From positions 1,745,990 to 1,768,239 of the forward strand of contig BFEA01000117.1 in NCBI GenBank assembly GCA_003427395.1: DNA of 22,250 nucleotides, given 5' to 3'. A program made the translations under genes and the position numbers. This document shows, piece after piece, positions 9,853-17,903 of the stretch. Source of the stretch: Chara braunii. Taxonomy: Eukaryota; Streptophyta; Charophyceae; Charales; Characeae. Positions within the stretch are counted from its first letter, which is position 1, and the number at the start of each line of letters is the position of its first letter. Under the pieces are notes generated by a model. The model did no database searches. It saw only the letters and a list, made by a program, of their open reading frames with translations, and was not told where the DNA came from.

Positions 9853-10055
9853 GACTTCAAGGCTGGGACCGTGTACTTGTGGTTTAAGGTAGACTCGAAG
9901 TCAAGATGTCATCAAATTGAAGTGGTCCCTGAAGAGATAAGCCGGAGATGGCCTTCAGCACTAGGTATGGCCACTACGAGTTCAAAGTAATGCCTTTGGT
10001 CCCATGCTAACTTCCAGCATTGTACCAATCCCTTGTTGTTTCTTACATCCAATGG
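9853..10055 (+). pseudogene. pol: Ty3/gypsy reverse transcriptase fragment, frameshifted
   Basis: Reverse transcriptase copies retrotransposon RNA into DNA. The frame from 9853 reads FKVDSKSRCHQIEVVPEE, matching the Ty3/gypsy block FSK(I/V)DL(K/R)SGYHQI. At about 9951 the similarity moves one frame: AFSTRYGHYEFKVMP matches the block (T/R)AFSTRYGHYEFxVMPFGL. Near 10000 it moves again, giving LPALYQSL, which resembles APATFQ. A stop ends each frame (9988-9990, 10008-10010). The catalytic YXDD block and all of RNase H are missing: within about 30 bases the sequence jumps to the integrase zinc-binding region. It is a dead remnant. The family assignment is firm, but the clade is not. Confidence 0.85.
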
Positions 10056-10063
10056 TGAAGACA

Positions 10064-10860
10064 GACAGTGTATTCCCTGTAGCGAAGAGATTTAGGAGTG
10101 TCATCCTGGGGAAAACCCATGATTCAGAGGGAAATTTTGGCTGGAGGAACACTTATGCTACTTTTCTGCGCTCTTACATGTGGCCCGAAACGAAGTCAGG
10201 CTGTATCCCTTAACCATAGTTAGTGACACAGATGTTAGATTTGTGGGAGAACATTGACAGTGACTCATGAAAGTGTACAGATCACAGTTAACCATGTCGT
10301 CAGCTACACACCCGAAAACTAATGGTCGAACAGAACAGATGAACACGTTGCTACAGCAGACCCTTCACATGTATATTAGACCAAATCACGTAGATTGGGA
10401 CAAGCACCTCCCTGAGGAAGCCAGTGCATACAATACCTCCGAATATCTGTCAAGTACTGGAAGTCACAAACACCTATATAGTATACAGTCTATAGACGAA
10501 CAAAACTGTGACAAGATTCAAAGACTACCATCTGGCGCCCATGAGTTTGCACTGAGGTATGAGGAAGACCTACAGCAATTTACTGAGAATGTCAGACATG
10601 CACAACTTAAGACGGTAGAGCAAGCTAACAAACAATGCACACCTTCAAGGTTCCCAGTAGGTGATTTAGTCTCCTTGAAGTTCAAGGAATTTGGCTTGTG
10701 CTTGAAGAACGGATTGCTCAGAAATTGCTACCTACATAAAGAGGACCATGGGAAATTCTAGATGTCAATTGAGATGCTAACGGTTCATCCTGCACGATTG
10801 ACGTCCCTCCGCATATTCGCAACTTATCCAGTCATCTTTCCACGCCTCAAGAACTTGGGT
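10064..10860 (+). pseudogene. pol: Ty3/gypsy integrase remnant
   Basis: Integrase inserts retrotransposon cDNA into chromosomes. RSVILGKTHDSEGNFG (about 10090-10140), followed by TYATFLRSYMWPETKSG, matches the N-terminal zinc-binding block. The usual GHFG is here GNFG, so the second His looks lost. Next comes IVSDTDVRF, with Asp at 10225-10227, and THPKTNGRTEQMN, with Glu at 10333-10335. Exactly 35 residues separate them, the D35E spacing of the core. The block carrying the first catalytic Asp is deleted, and two stops (TGA) lie between. The C-terminal part keeps VGDLVSLKFK and, in another frame from 10743, GPWEIL (the GPY/F module) and TIDVPPHIR. It cannot encode active enzyme. Confidence 0.9.
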
Positions 10861-11004
10861 GTATTCTTGCAATTTATTCGACAATGCCGTGTGAAACCAA
10901 CTTCATTTCTCATTGAAACTGACCAGCAGGTCATGATGAGCCGGACATCCACAGTCAGCCACCAGATGTCTCTGCAGCTCATCTGCAAATCACTGCTTTG
11001 GTAA

Positions 11005-11333
11005 CTTCGCGAGCTTGAACCCCTGAGCCTCTTTCAGTCATCAAAATTTTTTTCCCTTGCACTGTAAGAAGACCTCGTTGTGAAATCATTGACGTGGGTT
11101 CCCTAATAAACCGTGAAATATCACTTTGAAAGGTCACACACTGCACATCATAAGGTGATCACATCGTTCTTCCCCCTCCCCCCCCCACCCCCCTTTTTTC
11201 TCTTCAAGTTTTCCAAGGGGTATAGCCTCTAACACTATTCCAAATTTATCCAAAATGCTGTCAGGTTAATTTGGATAGCACTTTGAGCTCTATACGCATC
11301 ATCATACACGATGCGTAATTCTGGGCGCGCACC
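11005..11333. other. Intergenic stretch with a C-rich run
   Basis: No gene is recognised. A run of almost pure C followed by T lies at about 11171-11200. Sequence near 11010-11025 reads on the minus strand as a lone B-box-like GGGGTTCAAGCTC without an A box. Confidence 0.4.
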
Positions 11334-12012
11334 ATTCAGCCACCAGGCAAGCATTTTTGCAGCTGCCTTCATGATCCCATCATGAGGAAAATGGGGTGTT
11401 CATTCTTGTTTTTTATATGTATGTCTTGAAAAAATAGAGTTTTATTTGTTGGTGCTCCCTATGTTGGCGCTAGATGCCGTAGAGGGCTAATTTGCAGGTT
11501 TCGTGACTACTATTGACTTCGTTGAGCACCCAAGCTCGTAGTGATTTGGAAAGGATAAACATTACCCGAGGGAAACCAAATAGCATCAGTCAATCCATCT
11601 ATTTATCTATATGAAACGTAAAGCGAAAAGCAATCCACGGCCAAGGCTGAACACTCGCCGCATTTCCCGACTGAACACTCGCCGCACCCACGGCCCATTC
11701 AGCCACCAGGCAAGCATTTTTGCAGCTGCCTTCATGATCCCATCATGAGGAGAATGGTGTGCATCTGTTGGTGCTCCCTATGTTGGCACTAGACGCCGTA
11801 GAGAGCTAATTTGCAGGTTTCGTGACTACTATTGACTTCGTTGAGCACCCAAGCTGGTAGTGATTTGGAAAGGATAAACATTATCCAGGGGAAACCAGAT
11901 TAGCATCAGTTAATCCATCTATTTATCTATATGAAACGTAAAGCGAAAAGCAATCCACGGCCCAGGCTGAACACTCAACTTCCTGGCTGAACACTCGACG
12001 CACCCACGGCCC
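11334..12012. repeat. Tandem duplication of a 363-bp unit
   Basis: Copy 1 is 11334-11696 and copy 2 is 11697-12012. Both start ATTCAGCCACCAGGCAAGCA and end CACCCACGGCCC, with high identity between. Copy 2 lacks about 46 bases of AT-rich sequence present in copy 1 (around 11400-11445). Near the 3' end of each copy is a smaller internal repeat of GGCTGAACACTC words. No coding potential or known element was recognised. It may be part of a satellite or an unequal-exchange product. Confidence 0.92.
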
Positions 12013-12147
12013 AGGCTGTGGATACTCAGTTAATCTTCATTCCTCTTCGAATAAGAGTACATAGCAGCCCAACCGATACAGATGGAAGGAAGGCAGGAAG
12101 GTCAAATCACATCCAGAGCCAATGTTTGGTTTTGGTGGATCTCAGGG

Positions 12148-12395
12148 CATACTGCCACAAGCACTCTCCTAAATGCATTCGACTTCGGTTCTCATCGTCT
12201 TGAGGATCTTAGGCCATCCGGACATTGAGCCACTCTCTAAAATGCATTTGACTTGAATCACGGCCAGAGCAGATGTTCAGTGACATTGAGCCACTCTGGT
12301 AAATGCACTTGGCTCGAACTACGGCCGGAGTTTACATTCGGATTTTGCCACTGCTAAATGCATCTGGCTCGTATCATGGCCAGAGCGAACATTTC
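12148..12395. repeat. Satellite-like array of about 61-bp units
   Basis: The best units start at 12221 and 12282 (GACATTGAGCCACTCT) and 12341 (a shortened start). Each continues with AAATGCAT/CTT, then GACTTGAAT or GGCTCGAAC, then ACGGCC(A/G)GAG. A diverged unit precedes them from about 12148. Periods are 61 and 59 bases. No other feature overlaps. Confidence 0.8.
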
Positions 12396-12561
12396 TTTTT
12401 ATTGGGGACATCTGGATGAGGATTGAATACACGTACAAAGCAGCCTGAGCTGGCGAAGCCAAACTCGCACTGGGGGGAATGCGCCATAATTTCAGGTCAC
12501 AGTAATGTTCCAGCCTGCGCTCTGAAGGCACATAAGGGCTCAACAGAAAATAATATGAAAC

Positions 12562-12741
12562 ACTAGCTGGCCTAACTCGGTGCACCTATTTAAACTGTTG
12601 AAACAGAGACCTCAGTTCAGATTCCAATCGAATCGAATGACTGCAAATAGAGTTCACCTAGGGCACATGAGTCCAACAATGATATCTCAAGGGCATCCAC
12701 CAATCGCCCTTCTCAGATTGAAAAGAGAAGAAAAGAAACAG
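12562..12741 (+). mobile_element. tRNA-derived SINE, plus orientation
   Basis: The head CTAACTCGGTGCACC (A-box region, 12572-12586) is followed by AACTGTTGAAACAGAGACCT and a B box, GTTCAGATTCC (12615-12625). The body contains AATGATATCTCAAGGGCATC (12679-12698) and TCGCCCTTCTCAGATTGAAA, then an A-rich end. This is the same tail as in 4066-4259, 5747-5918 and 6765-6947. The flanks share TATGAAAC (12554-12561 and 12742-12749), a plausible short target duplication. The element is 180 bases long. Confidence 0.8.
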
Positions 12742-12777
12742 TATGAAACCAATGTTAGTTCTAAGTTCATGCTTACG

Positions 12778-12806
12778 CCGGACCCAGAACCGGACCCGGA
12801 CCCAGA
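12778..12806. repeat. (GGACCC)n-like hexamer repeat
   Basis: Four tandem six- to seven-base units of the GGACCC type. A single similar word occurs far away at 21837 (GGACCCGGATCCC). Confidence 0.75.
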
Positions 12807-13055
12807 CACAGGGTCGGGAATTACGAGGTTTTGCCAGTTCCCGAAGAAATCGGGGGTGGGACACAGGGTCGGCAATGTCCCATAAATCTGAATTTTATAG
12901 TACCTTCTTCCGGCAAGGCGTTTACCGACTGCATCATACACTCACCTCCTTAAGCAGTACTGATATGTTAAACAGCCAACCCGTACTTAACAAAAAACAT
13001 ATAGTAACTTAACTTCGTAAATTTCCTAAACGTCATATTATGCACTACTTAATGG

Positions 13056-14172
13056 TGCGAGGAATGAGCCCTCGCGGGGCCCCTATCAGACATGCACATG
13101 TTCTGGGAAGAGGCCCCCACCATCCAAGTGCCCGCCCTAAGTGAAGGCGGGCCTGAATATTCACTAGAGCCCAAAATTCGACATTTTTCGTATTATGGCA
13201 CTCAGGCTGTTACAGCCCGCCAATTGGTTGAGTGGACGCGTGAGCCTCCCTAAGCTGCGTCGTACAGTTTGACCCAGGAAGTAGCAGTTGCGCCTGGGCA
13301 CATACACACTATGCAGGGCCGATACATCACGAAGTGGCTACAGGCCTACGCAAAAGCAGCACTGTCGACGTACATACCCCGGGTCCTGTGCAAATGCAGG
13401 AAACAGCCCACGTCTGGAGACTCAGGCCGTGTCCAACTGTAAAGGGCCAGGCCCTCAACTGTAGCACTAGGCTTGCGCACAGGTACCGGGGCCCAACTGG
13501 AAGCTACTGAAAAGCCAGGCCAGAAGCTTACACAAGGGCTTTAAACCAAAAAACAAAAAAAAAAGAAGAAAAAAAAAAAAAAGGAAGGAGGGCAGCCAGG
13601 GTCTGGCATGCTGGCCCACGCAGGCAATGCGGTCACGCTGCTGTGCTGCTGCGAAAGGCTGCGTACTGCGCTGAGGCCAGAGCGCGTGCGGGCATGTGTG
13701 GTGAAGAGGGGCGCTGCTGGAGAGCGGAGCGCAAGCAGCCATAGCCGGACTGCTGGGCGCTAGGGCGTAAGAGGGCGATCGGTGGTCTTCAGGAAGGAGG
13801 CGAGTGTGGGTGGACAGGGTCTGATGAGTGGAGACGAGATACGTACCCGCCACCTGGTACATGAGAGAGGTCGGCTATGGTGTTGACGTCATGTACATTG
13901 GTCTTAGAGAGATGAAGTGAGCCTGTTGCGAGAATGCTGATGTAGGTAGGATAGTCGAGTAGTGTAGGCTGGGCGCTGGGCGCAAGACAGAGAGGAGCAA
14001 CTTTGGATACTGTGTTGGTGTGACCTGAGGGCTTGAACATTGGATCATTACTTCATTGTATTGCTCTTATTTGGATGGGATCTTGGTGCATTTGTTGTAC
14101 ACGACTACCACGACATCTGTGTGATTTCACAACTTGGTTTTCTGTATATCATTCCCACTCATATTCCTTGCA
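13056..14172 (+). mobile_element. Solo LTR, family with TGCGAGG...CCTTGCA ends
   Basis: It begins TGCGAGG and ends CCTTGCA, an imperfect 7-bp terminal inverted repeat with the TG...CA ends typical of LTRs. The bases just outside are ATGG on both sides (13052-13055 and 14173-14176), a 4-bp target duplication. It aligns at intervals with the element at 20160-21064: GCGAGG hairpin start, GGGGCCCCTAT, CTAAGTGAAGGCGGGCC, GTTGACGTCA, GGGCGC words, GCTCTTATTTGG, and the end TTCCTTGCA. It contains an A-rich block (13544-13584) absent from the other copy. No internal retrotransposon region follows. It was probably left by recombination between two LTRs. Its length is 1117 bases. Confidence 0.85.
13884..13891. 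promoter_or_regulatory. TGACGTCA palindrome in the solo LTR
   Basis: TGACGTCA, the consensus CRE-type bZIP binding site, lies within GTTGACGTCA. The same ten bases occur at the corresponding place in the LTR at 20160-21064 (20792-20801) and once in the LTR-like block (19517-19526). Conservation within the LTR family suggests a role in transcription, but this is inference. Confidence 0.45.
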
Positions 14173-14176
14173 ATGG

Positions 14177-14846
14177 CAAACAACGGTAATAATATCAGGC
14201 AGAGGTCGTTACACCATATATCCGGACATACATAACGAAGAAACAATAAGATGTCCGTTTTTTTCCTAACAAACAACACGATCTCTGTTCCTAAGAAGAA
14301 CAGAAGGAAAAAACATCATAATTGCCCTGATTCAATAAGCTGATTTACCCATGGCTTCAACAGAGCCTTGAACCCAAAAGTGAAATCAAAGTTACACAGT
14401 TTGTCAACAACCCAGGCAAATACACTTGTCATGACAAAGAATGGCAGAGACAAACAGTCCAACAAATGGGCAAGAATCAGAATTCTATTACAAATTGAAA
14501 ATCAAAACAAGGTAGCTTTTGACCTTCTGTAAACATCAGACTCCAAACTTCAACATCAGCCATAGGATGATCCCAGTTGAGATTTCCAACTGCCACAAAC
14601 AGACAGGTGTAGCACTCCATACAGGATTACCCATCAGTGCTCTTGTGGTTACAAATAGCCCAACATTACTGGATTTGACAAAAGAAGACGAGAGAAGAGG
14701 ACAAACATTCGTTTGAGCAAACAGAGCAAAGATGCAACTTTCAGCCGGAATTCTTCAACATATTAGAAAACAAAAGTTAAAAAAATGATTAACAAAATTT
14801 CACAGGCCTAATATTCGATCGCAAAAACAACAGACCTGTCAAAATC
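14177..14846. other. Downstream flank of the SUMO-ligase frame, no gene recognised
   Basis: AT-rich sequence lying 3' of the minus-strand gene, so part of it could be 3' untranslated sequence. No AATAAA was noticed just past the stop codon on that strand. Short open frames are unrecognised. Confidence 0.4.
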
Positions 14847-16526
14847 CTATGTCCCTCTGAAAAACAACCCGTGTTGCCCCAACCAACTGGGATGGGGCCC
14901 CATCCTATGGCGATGCAGACCCATCCCATGAGGACGGAATCCCACCCCTTGGAGATGGGACTCCATTCCATAGGGCCGGAAACCCATCTCCATTCCAAAG
15001 GGTCGAAGTCCTATCTCATGAGGGCAGTGTCCCATCCCAGAGGAGTGGAGCCCCATCTCCACACCATGGTACCCCATTCTGTTGTGACCCCATCCCATGC
15101 TAGCCCATCCCGTGGCCACTGGCCCCCTGGTCGCCCATCTTGGGGTCAGGGATATACCTGCATCTCCCGTTCTCCAATCACAGCCATTGCCACCACCATG
15201 GCCCGCACCGGTGCCAGCACCGCTTCTGCTGCCTGCCACCACACCATTCTGGAGCCCGCTGTTTGTCCGCACATGAACTCCCCCAATCCCACAAGTTCCT
15301 GTCAATTCAATGCCTTCACCTCCCCTCAGGCTGAGCCAGTCATCACCCCTGGCGCTGAAGCTGCCACCACCGCCATTACTGCTTGTTCCCATACTCGGCG
15401 TGCTCCGCACAGCTGACAGATGTTGGGGATTGTGACGAGGATGACGATGTGGGGGTGAGTGCCGTGGACCTAGACCAATAAACAAGTTGCCTGACGATGA
15501 TGATCCACTGTGTGATGTACCCCCACCTCCCTCCCTGCTGTGCGAACCACCCCCGCTAGCACCATGGCCGTCCAGCCTTTGCGCCCTCTCCACAACCCCT
15601 CCGCCACTGCTCTCTCTTGATTGCGGTTGTCTTGCAGACACTGCAAGCATCCCACTACTGAGGCCTATAGCCAGCATTCCACTTCCACTCCGATTCTGCG
15701 AGCTGTCAAGGACTGGATGCAGTGAGTGTGTGGCAACAAATGGTTTCACTGGTGCAGGCCTCCCTGGCCAGAGCGCAGGCACAAAGTTTGGGGGTGGAGC
15801 GTGCGTGGGTACACAATCACTTCCATGTCCACTGGAGCCCCGAGCCTCCTGCAAGGACCCACTGCCCACTGGATGATCTCGATGGGCCTGCGGTGGTGGC
15901 CTTGATGCCATCGTCAGCTCTGGCTCATACAAGCCATCAGCATTCCGTGTGTGGGCATTGCCTTGCCGACCCATGCTGACCGTATCCTGATCATCATCGT
16001 CGCTGTCACTTGGAACTTCAATGACAGTCGGCGGTACAGATACCACTGCCCTATGATCCGCTTTACTTGTTACTTCACCCACAGACAGTCCCCCGACCGT
16101 GTTCCCTGTTCCGAGTTGATGGCTATTGCTACCACCAAGAGACACATTTTCGCTGCTACTCTCCCTCCCAATGGAGATCAGAGGTCCTCCATTCATACCC
16201 TTATGGCGCTTTTCGGGCCTGTCTGGCCTGTTCCACCCATTCTGGACAGCAAATGTGTCATCATCCTCCCTACTCCGTTTCGTGCTCTCTGGAAATTCGT
16301 CTAGATGTACCTCCTGCTTCACTTCGACTTCTGGTGGCAGAGGAGGGCGCTGAGATGTTTGAATCAACACACCATAGGGATTTCTCCATGGCACCCTCCG
16401 TCTTTCATCCCCTTCCAGTCTTGGTCGCCATGTGGCATCCATGTTCATTTCCACCTCCGTAACCTCATCCACGTCATACTCCCTCATCTGCTTCATCACG
16501 CATTGAATTTCATCAAAACCATCCAT
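14847..16526 (-). CDS. SIZ/PIAS-type SUMO E3 ligase, C-terminal exon (partial)
   Basis: SIZ/PIAS proteins transfer SUMO from UBC9 to nuclear targets through an SP-RING. Residues 1-50 (MDGFDEIQ..MKQ, DEVTEVEM, DATWRP.LEGD) resemble the segment just after the SP-RING in plant SIZ1, where EVTEIE and DGSWR occur. VKQE (69-72) is a sumoylation-type motif also present in SIZ1. KRSRED and RPEKRHKG (83-109) look like nuclear signals. VIEVPSDSDDDD (168-179) is a SUMO-interacting motif at the place where SIZ1 has one. The rest is Ser/Gly-rich and disordered. The last 100 residues are a degenerate M-G-[LF]-[HR] repeat. No SP-RING, PINIT or SAP domain is encoded, so the ATG at 16526 is probably internal to an exon joined to exons further along the minus strand. 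The frame is open 5' only to about 16556. Family: likely; plant-type: tentative. Confidence 0.68.
   Translation of the reverse strand: MDGFDEIQCVMKQMREYDVDEVTEVEMNMDATWRPRLEGDERRRVPWRNPYGVLIQTSQRPPLPPEVEVKQEVHLDEFPESTKRSREDDDTFAVQNGWNRPDRPEKRHKGMNGGPLISIGRESSSENVSLGGSNSHQLGTGNTVGGLSVGEVTSKADHRAVVSVPPTVIEVPSDSDDDDQDTVSMGRQGNAHTRNADGLYEPELTMASRPPPQAHRDHPVGSGSLQEARGSSGHGSDCVPTHAPPPNFVPALWPGRPAPVKPFVATHSLHPVLDSSQNRSGSGMLAIGLSSGMLAVSARQPQSRESSGGGVVERAQRLDGHGASGGGSHSREGGGGTSHSGSSSSGNLFIGLGPRHSPPHRHPRHNPQHLSAVRSTPSMGTSSNGGGGSFSARGDDWLSLRGGEGIELTGTCGIGGVHVRTNSGLQNGVVAGSRSGAGTGAGHGGGNGCDWRTGDAGISLTPRWATRGPVATGWASMGWGHNRMGYHGVEMGLHSSGMGHCPHEIGLRPFGMEMGFRPYGMESHLQGVGFRPHGMGLHRHRMGPHPSWLGQHGLFFRGT
14870..15115. 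repeat. Degenerate GGxATGGG-type tandem repeat inside the coding frame
   Basis: Words such as CCCATCC(C/T)ATG recur every 9 to 30 bases, giving the C-terminal protein repeat GMGLHRHRMGPHP, GMEMGFRPYGM and GVGFRPHGMG. The frame stays open through all units. That argues for selection on the reading frame or for recent expansion by multiples of three. Confidence 0.75.
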
Positions 16527-16529
16527 AGG

Positions 16530-16563
16530 ACCAGCTTTAAGATAGCACCAGCTTTAAGATAGA
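16530..16563. repeat. 18-bp tandem duplication at the probable 3' splice site
   Basis: ACCAGCTTTAAGATAG occurs at 16530-16545 and again at 16548-16563. On the minus strand each unit ends CTATCTTAAAG, giving two candidate AG acceptors 18 bases apart just before the conserved start of the SUMO-ligase exon. The longer form would add six codons, and both stay in frame with the coding sequence. GGACCA and TGGTCC flank the pair as an inverted repeat. Confidence 0.5.
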
Positions 16564-17086
16564 GTGGTCCTTCCCACCCAGCCATTGCGAAAACAAACTT
16601 CATGTCATCATACGACTTCAATTACTGTTGAATAAGAAAACTTCTCTAACATGTCGCATTCAGGATAAATGAGACTTTACCCTAAAATTCTATGTTATTC
16701 ACTTGATTGAAGTTGATTCCCAATTTTCTACAAACAGCGGAGTGACAGCATTATTGCTCCGCACTCCACCGATCCCTGGCAGAGAGGACCAGGAAGATGC
16801 AGGAGTGTCAGACAGCCATGCACGGTGTCAGCCAGGATTGACACAGTTATATGATCCAGACATTGAGCCCTCTGTCGTTCGGTCTTGTGTCTGTTGTCTG
16901 GTGTCCGCTTTATCGCCTGTCTATCAACCATACTTCAGGAGCACCTGTGCGTGCACCATGCACTGCATGGTGTGGTAGACACGATGCACCCTTGGCTGAT
17001 GCGTGCACACCTCGCGCATCGCACACGTACAGTGCGCTGGGCGCCCACGACTGCCTCTGATCCAGGCACACCAAAATTCCACTTTT

Positions 17087-17090
<4 letters not shown>
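16564..17090. other. Probable intron or upstream flank of the SUMO-ligase exon
   Basis: On the minus strand no SP-RING-like Cys/His pattern (CPIC...) is seen here, so the missing exon is not adjacent. A perfect palindrome CACCATGCA/TGCATGGTG with a one-base centre lies at 16954-16972. Open frames are short and unrecognised. Confidence 0.4.

Positions 17091-17148
<58 letters not shown>
17091..17148. repeat. (TG)29 microsatellite
   Basis: Twenty-nine perfect TG units. The translated Cys-Val and His-Thr repeats in overlapping frames are artefacts of it. Confidence 0.97.
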
Positions 17149-17149
<1 letters not shown>

Positions 17150-17177
17150 AAGAGTGAATCGTGAAAGGGGAGAGAGG

Positions 17178-17204
17178 ATGGTATCTCAAGGCTGTCGTCC
17201 TTTT
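17178..17204 (+). mobile_element. Possible SINE 3' tail fragment
   Basis: ATGGTATCTCAAGGCTGTCG matches the tail words of the SINE family (GATATCTCAAGGC.GTCG) at 4193 and 12681. No head or boxes are present, as the microsatellite lies directly upstream. A truncated copy is likely. Confidence 0.45.
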
Positions 17205-17351
17205 CACTTTTTGTTTTCAAGAAAGTTTCAAAACAATGAAAAGGAGAGAAAATTGTGCAAGACCTGTACCTGAAGATAGCTTCCAGCAGCCGCCTCAATG
17301 TAACGAGTTTCGCAGTCATGGGATGCTCGCCATAACTGTACCGAAAGATGG

Positions 17352-17447
17352 AAAGATCCCTTGTATACAGGCGTGAACACAACCTGCCCTCATCGTAGTT
17401 CACAGATGAGGGCGGGTTGTGTTCATGCCTGTATACAAGAGACCTTT
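17352..17447 (+). repeat. Long foldback (43-bp arms, 10-base loop)
   Basis: The arms are 17352-17394 and 17405-17447. The inner 35 bp (from CTTGTATACAGGC to CCCTCATC) differ at two positions. Both are G·U pairs in a plus-strand transcript (G with T at the GGCGTG/CATGCC step, T with G at CCTGCCC/GGGCGGG). The outer 8 bp have two A·C-type mismatches. The loop is GTAGTTCACA. An AATAAA lies just downstream at 17455. The shape fits a foldback element, a small MITE-like relic or a small-RNA precursor. There is no evidence of expression. Confidence 0.9.
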
Positions 17448-17459
17448 AAAATCCAATAA

Positions 17460-17903
17460 ACTCATGAAGATGGTGCTTCTCTTTGCAAATTCAACATACA
17501 GCCACCTCTCCACTTGTAAAGGATGTCAGAATTATCTGTTGTTCACAACATAAGCAGCCCTCATTATGACTGTATCAGGCCCTAAAAATGGACAAATACT
17601 GCCTTGCCACAGAAAAAAAAGACCATCTTATGGCAGGTGGTTGCAAGATATGCCTGTCTCGACTTACAGAAATGATCGTATCTTGCCACCTTCTGTGGTA
17701 AGATTTTTTGTGGGTTCGTATCTCAAACACAGAACACTGCGCGCTGAAGCATCCTCATGCTATCTGTTACAGAACCTGACACAACCGGTCATTGCGACTC
17801 CCCACACAACACTCAAAACAAGAAAAACGAGTTCAATTTACCACGGAAGGAGAATCGAAACACTCGCACACACAAAGGCTACGAAAGAAGTTTTTTAGGG
17901 TGT
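17460..17903. other. Intergenic stretch, nothing recognised
   Basis: One open frame of 110 codons on the plus strand (17566-17898) is unrecognised and low-complexity in places. I see no RNA gene or repeat. Confidence 0.4.

Noticed and set aside
12580-12885. 101-codon plus-strand frame with a PEPDPDPDTG segment
   Set aside because: The acidic-proline segment comes from the GGACCC hexamer repeat, and the rest of the frame lies in a SINE.
14871-15416. 181-codon plus-strand frame antisense to the SUMO ligase
   Set aside because: It is the mirror of the longer minus-strand frame, and its repeats are those of the coding minisatellite. The minus-strand reading has recognisable motifs.
16924-17403. 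Open frames rich in His-Thr or Cys-Val across 17091-17148
   Set aside because: They are produced by the (TG)29 microsatellite and show no other protein-like feature.
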